Part shown: in pieces, positions 62,216-64,000 of the stretch
Position numbering within the stretch: position 1 is the first letter of the stretch
Layout of the letters: every line of letters starts with the position of its first letter
From: Cytophagales bacterium
Lineage (GTDB): Bacteria > Bacteroidota > Bacteroidia > Cytophagales > 172606-1
Assembly: GCA_030446715.1 (NCBI GenBank)
Contig: JAUJMU010000005.1
Span: 391,709-455,708, forward strand
DNA: 64,000 bases
Reading direction: 5' to 3'
Notes under the pieces: model-generated
The model's database searches: none
Told to the model about the DNA's origin: nothing
The model's input: only the letters and a program-made list of their open reading frames with translations
Position numbers and translations under genes: made by a program

Positions 62216-64000
62216 TTACTTACTGACCGTTTTAAAGACTCTTCTGGTAATTATCCCATACCGGGTTTGCAGTCTGATTATAAAAATTCCAGCTTGTTGA
62301 TTGGAAAGATCTAATTCTGCTTTGTTCTGCGTCGGGACCGGGTTGATTTTTTTTACCAGAACAGAACGGCCCACCGCATCAGAAACAGAAATAGTTATGT
62401 CAGATCCAAGGTCAGGCGGAAGTATTAAGGTTATTTTTCCGGTGGTAGGATTGGGATAGAAATTAATCAAAGCAGCAATTGCAGGTTCCGTACCGGTCAG
62501 GACATATGCAAAAGCAGGTGCCGGTTCAGATATACATGCTGTCTGACTTTTTACCCTTACTGTATATGTTCCAGCCTGGTGAACCCGAATCATCTGTGTC
62601 TGCTCGCCAAGCAGGCTACCGTTCAGGTACCATTCATAGGCCTGGCTGGCCTGACTGCAAAACAGGCTATCGGCACCTGTCTGTGTTATCATAGGGGTGG
62701 CAGGCTTCTTGAGGCGGGTGATGGTAATACGAGCCTTCAAAGAATCACTTCCGCAACTGTTAGAAGGTATGCTCCATTCAAAGACGTTCTCTCCGTAGCC
62801 AAGCCGGGTAAGCAGGGTAGTAGGCGTTGTAGCTTCCTGGATAAAGCCGGCTCCGCTGATTATTTTCCACCGCCCACTGTTAAACTGAGGAGCCTTTGCC
62901 TGCAGGCGTACTGAATCCTGTTCACAAAGCAGGCGATTTGTTCCTGCTTCAATGCTTGTATTGGTCGTAAGACAGGGAAGCTTATAATTATAAGTCTCCG
63001 ACAGGTCGGAGGTGCAGCCCGAAATACCTGCTACCCGTACCTGATAAAGTCCCGCCTGTGTAACCTGAACGGTCCGGGTCTGCCAATCTAACTTGCTGCC
63101 CTCCAAAAACCACTCATAGCTGCTGCCAGCAGTGCTGCACATCAGTTCATTATCTCCCAGAGGGGCAATGGAAGGGATAGCAGGTTTGCTCAGGCGCGTT
63201 ACGGTTACCCTTGCCCGGAGGGAATCGCTGCCGCAATCATTGGCGGGAATACTCCATTCAAACACGTTCTCTCCTTCAGCCAGTCCGGTAACGGTAGCTG
63301 TGGGACTTGCTGCATTTTGGATTACGCCTGTTCCGCTGATGCGTCTCCACCTACCGGTTCCATGCCCGGGCTGAACCGCTTGCAGCCCTGCCGAGTCTTT
63401 TCCGCACAATAACAGATTAGTCCCCGCGTCTGCTTCAATATTGGTTGTAGTACAGACAACACTTTGACTCAGTCTTACGGCCTCTTCAATTACGGGTGGA
63501 ATATCGTAAATGGTGTTAAGAGTGGTATTGGTCCGGATCGGTTCATTGTAATCAAAATAGATATCGGCAAAGTTTTCAATCCTGATCCTGACCGGCAGAT
63601 TATCTTTGGGTCTGACATTAAACTGAATAAAACCATTACTGCCTGCCTTGTCTTTGGTGCTGTCGGGCAGGTTGATGTTGTTGAAGGTAAACGTTAGCAC
63701 AGGTCTGCCTTTGCCTGTTACACTCATCCGGTAGGGATGTGAAGAGGCTCCCATCTGAAGACTGGCAATATCTATGTGTTCAGAAAGCGTATCTGTCACT
63801 ATTACTTTGTAAGCCACGTCCGTGCCGGTATTTTGAAAACGAATCAGGTAATCCAGTGGCTGATTGCCGGGAGTGTATCTGTCAGGGGTAATACCTCCCG
63901 GGGAAACTGCTTTGTCATTAGGGTCATAGGAGTCAACAATGGGCAGGCATTCTATAGCTACTTCCGGCTCAATATCATCCTGAGGAAACAGGCTGACAAA
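62216..64000 (-). CDS. T9SS type A sorting-domain surface protein, 5' end outside window
   Basis: About 594 visible residues; the frame is open to the window edge. Near the edge, YDPNDKAVSPGGITPDRYTP and PLDYLIRFQNTGTDVAYKVI belong to the conserved repeat region of large Bacteroidota surface proteins. Two homologous modules follow (~63440-63000 and ~62990-62490): TNIEADAGTNLLLCGKDSAG against TNTSIEAGTNRLLCEQDSVR, each with a GRWRRISG/GRWKIISG strand and an EGENVFEWSIPANDCGSDSL-type segment. The C-terminus (NFYPNPTTGKITLILPP; FIIRLQTRYGIITRRVFK) is the type A sorting signal read by the type IX secretion system. Extracellular, possibly adhesive. The ISKra4 element sits ~50 bases beyond its stop. 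Confidence 0.9.
   Translation of the reverse strand, partial: FVSLFPQDDIEPEVAIECLPIVDSYDPNDKAVSPGGITPDRYTPGNQPLDYLIRFQNTGTDVAYKVIVTDTLSEHIDIASLQMGASSHPYRMSVTGKGRPVLTFTFNNINLPDSTKDKAGSNGFIQFNVRPKDNLPVRIRIENFADIYFDYNEPIRTNTTLNTIYDIPPVIEEAVRLSQSVVCTTTNIEADAGTNLLLCGKDSAGLQAVQPGHGTGRWRRISGTGVIQNAASPTATVTGLAEGENVFEWSIPANDCGSDSLRARVTVTRLSKPAIPSIAPLGDNELMCSTAGSSYEWFLEGSKLDWQTRTVQVTQAGLYQVRVAGISGCTSDLSETYNYKLPCLTTNTSIEAGTNRLLCEQDSVRLQAKAPQFNSGRWKIISGAGFIQEATTPTTLLTRLGYGENVFEWSIPSNSCGSDSLKARITITRLKKPATPMITQTGADSLFCSQASQAYEWYLNGSLLGEQTQMIRVHQAGTYTVRVKSQTACISEPAPAFAYVLTGTEPAIAALINFYPNPTTGKITLILPPDLGSDITISVSDAVGRSVLVKKINPVPTQNKAELDLSNQQAGIFIIRLQTRYGIITRRVFKTVSK

Overview
The window looks like the chromosome, or a large mobile element, of a Bacteroidota member of the order Cytophagales (Spirosoma/Larkinella-like). 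The clues are a type IX secretion (T9SS) sorting-domain protein at the right edge, SprB-type repeats, Bacteroidetes-type conjugative-transposon genes (traE, F, G, J, K, N, M), a moderately high GC content, and stacks of multi-PAS histidine kinases. No tRNA, rRNA or CRISPR array was seen.

Layout. (1) 1-6.7 kb: phage-like operon with a sigma-70-like regulator, a tail-type protein carrying SprB repeats, a baseplate-type protein, small DNA-binding proteins and a morphogenesis-protein remnant. (2) 6.8-9.7 kb: heavily decayed DNA containing a mosaic group II intron (maturase and HNH remnants, domain V), two copies of one phage-like gene and a broken RecE-like nuclease. (3) 9.7-12.2 kb: small genes, including a one-finger C2H2 zinc-finger protein, and a mobilization pair (accessory protein and HxH relaxase). 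(4) 12.4-43.6 kb: a signalling island with seven intact histidine kinases, four broken ones, three intact single-domain response regulators, a receiver-like protein lacking the acidic pocket, three broken receivers, and a kaiC-kaiB-kaiB-kinase operon. An IS701-type and an IS630-type element lie inside it. (5) 43.8-55.6 kb, minus strand: B-box membrane protein, lipoprotein, VirB5/TrbJ-like secreted proteins and a tra operon whose traM is split by an IS982-type element. (6) 55.9-60.8 kb: truncated tyrosine integrase, CI/LexA-like repressor, divergent operator region, small DNA-binding proteins and a replication-initiator-like gene with iteron-like repeats inside it. (7) 60.9-64 kb: an ISKra4-type element with a likely programmed -1 frameshift, then the 3' end of a T9SS cargo gene.

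How it fits together. The Kai-like operon (two-domain ATPase/kinase, two fold-switch KaiB proteins, a PAS kinase) sits among orphan kinases and single-domain response regulators of matching subfamilies. The island therefore reads as a phosphorelay hub assembled by repeated duplication. The mobile modules on both sides are largely inactivated: frameshifts, nonsense codons, IS insertion and loss of the integrase catalytic domain. Many of the frameshifts are one-base losses, mostly at short homopolymers, so part of this decay could be assembly error. That should be settled before any of these genes is called dead.
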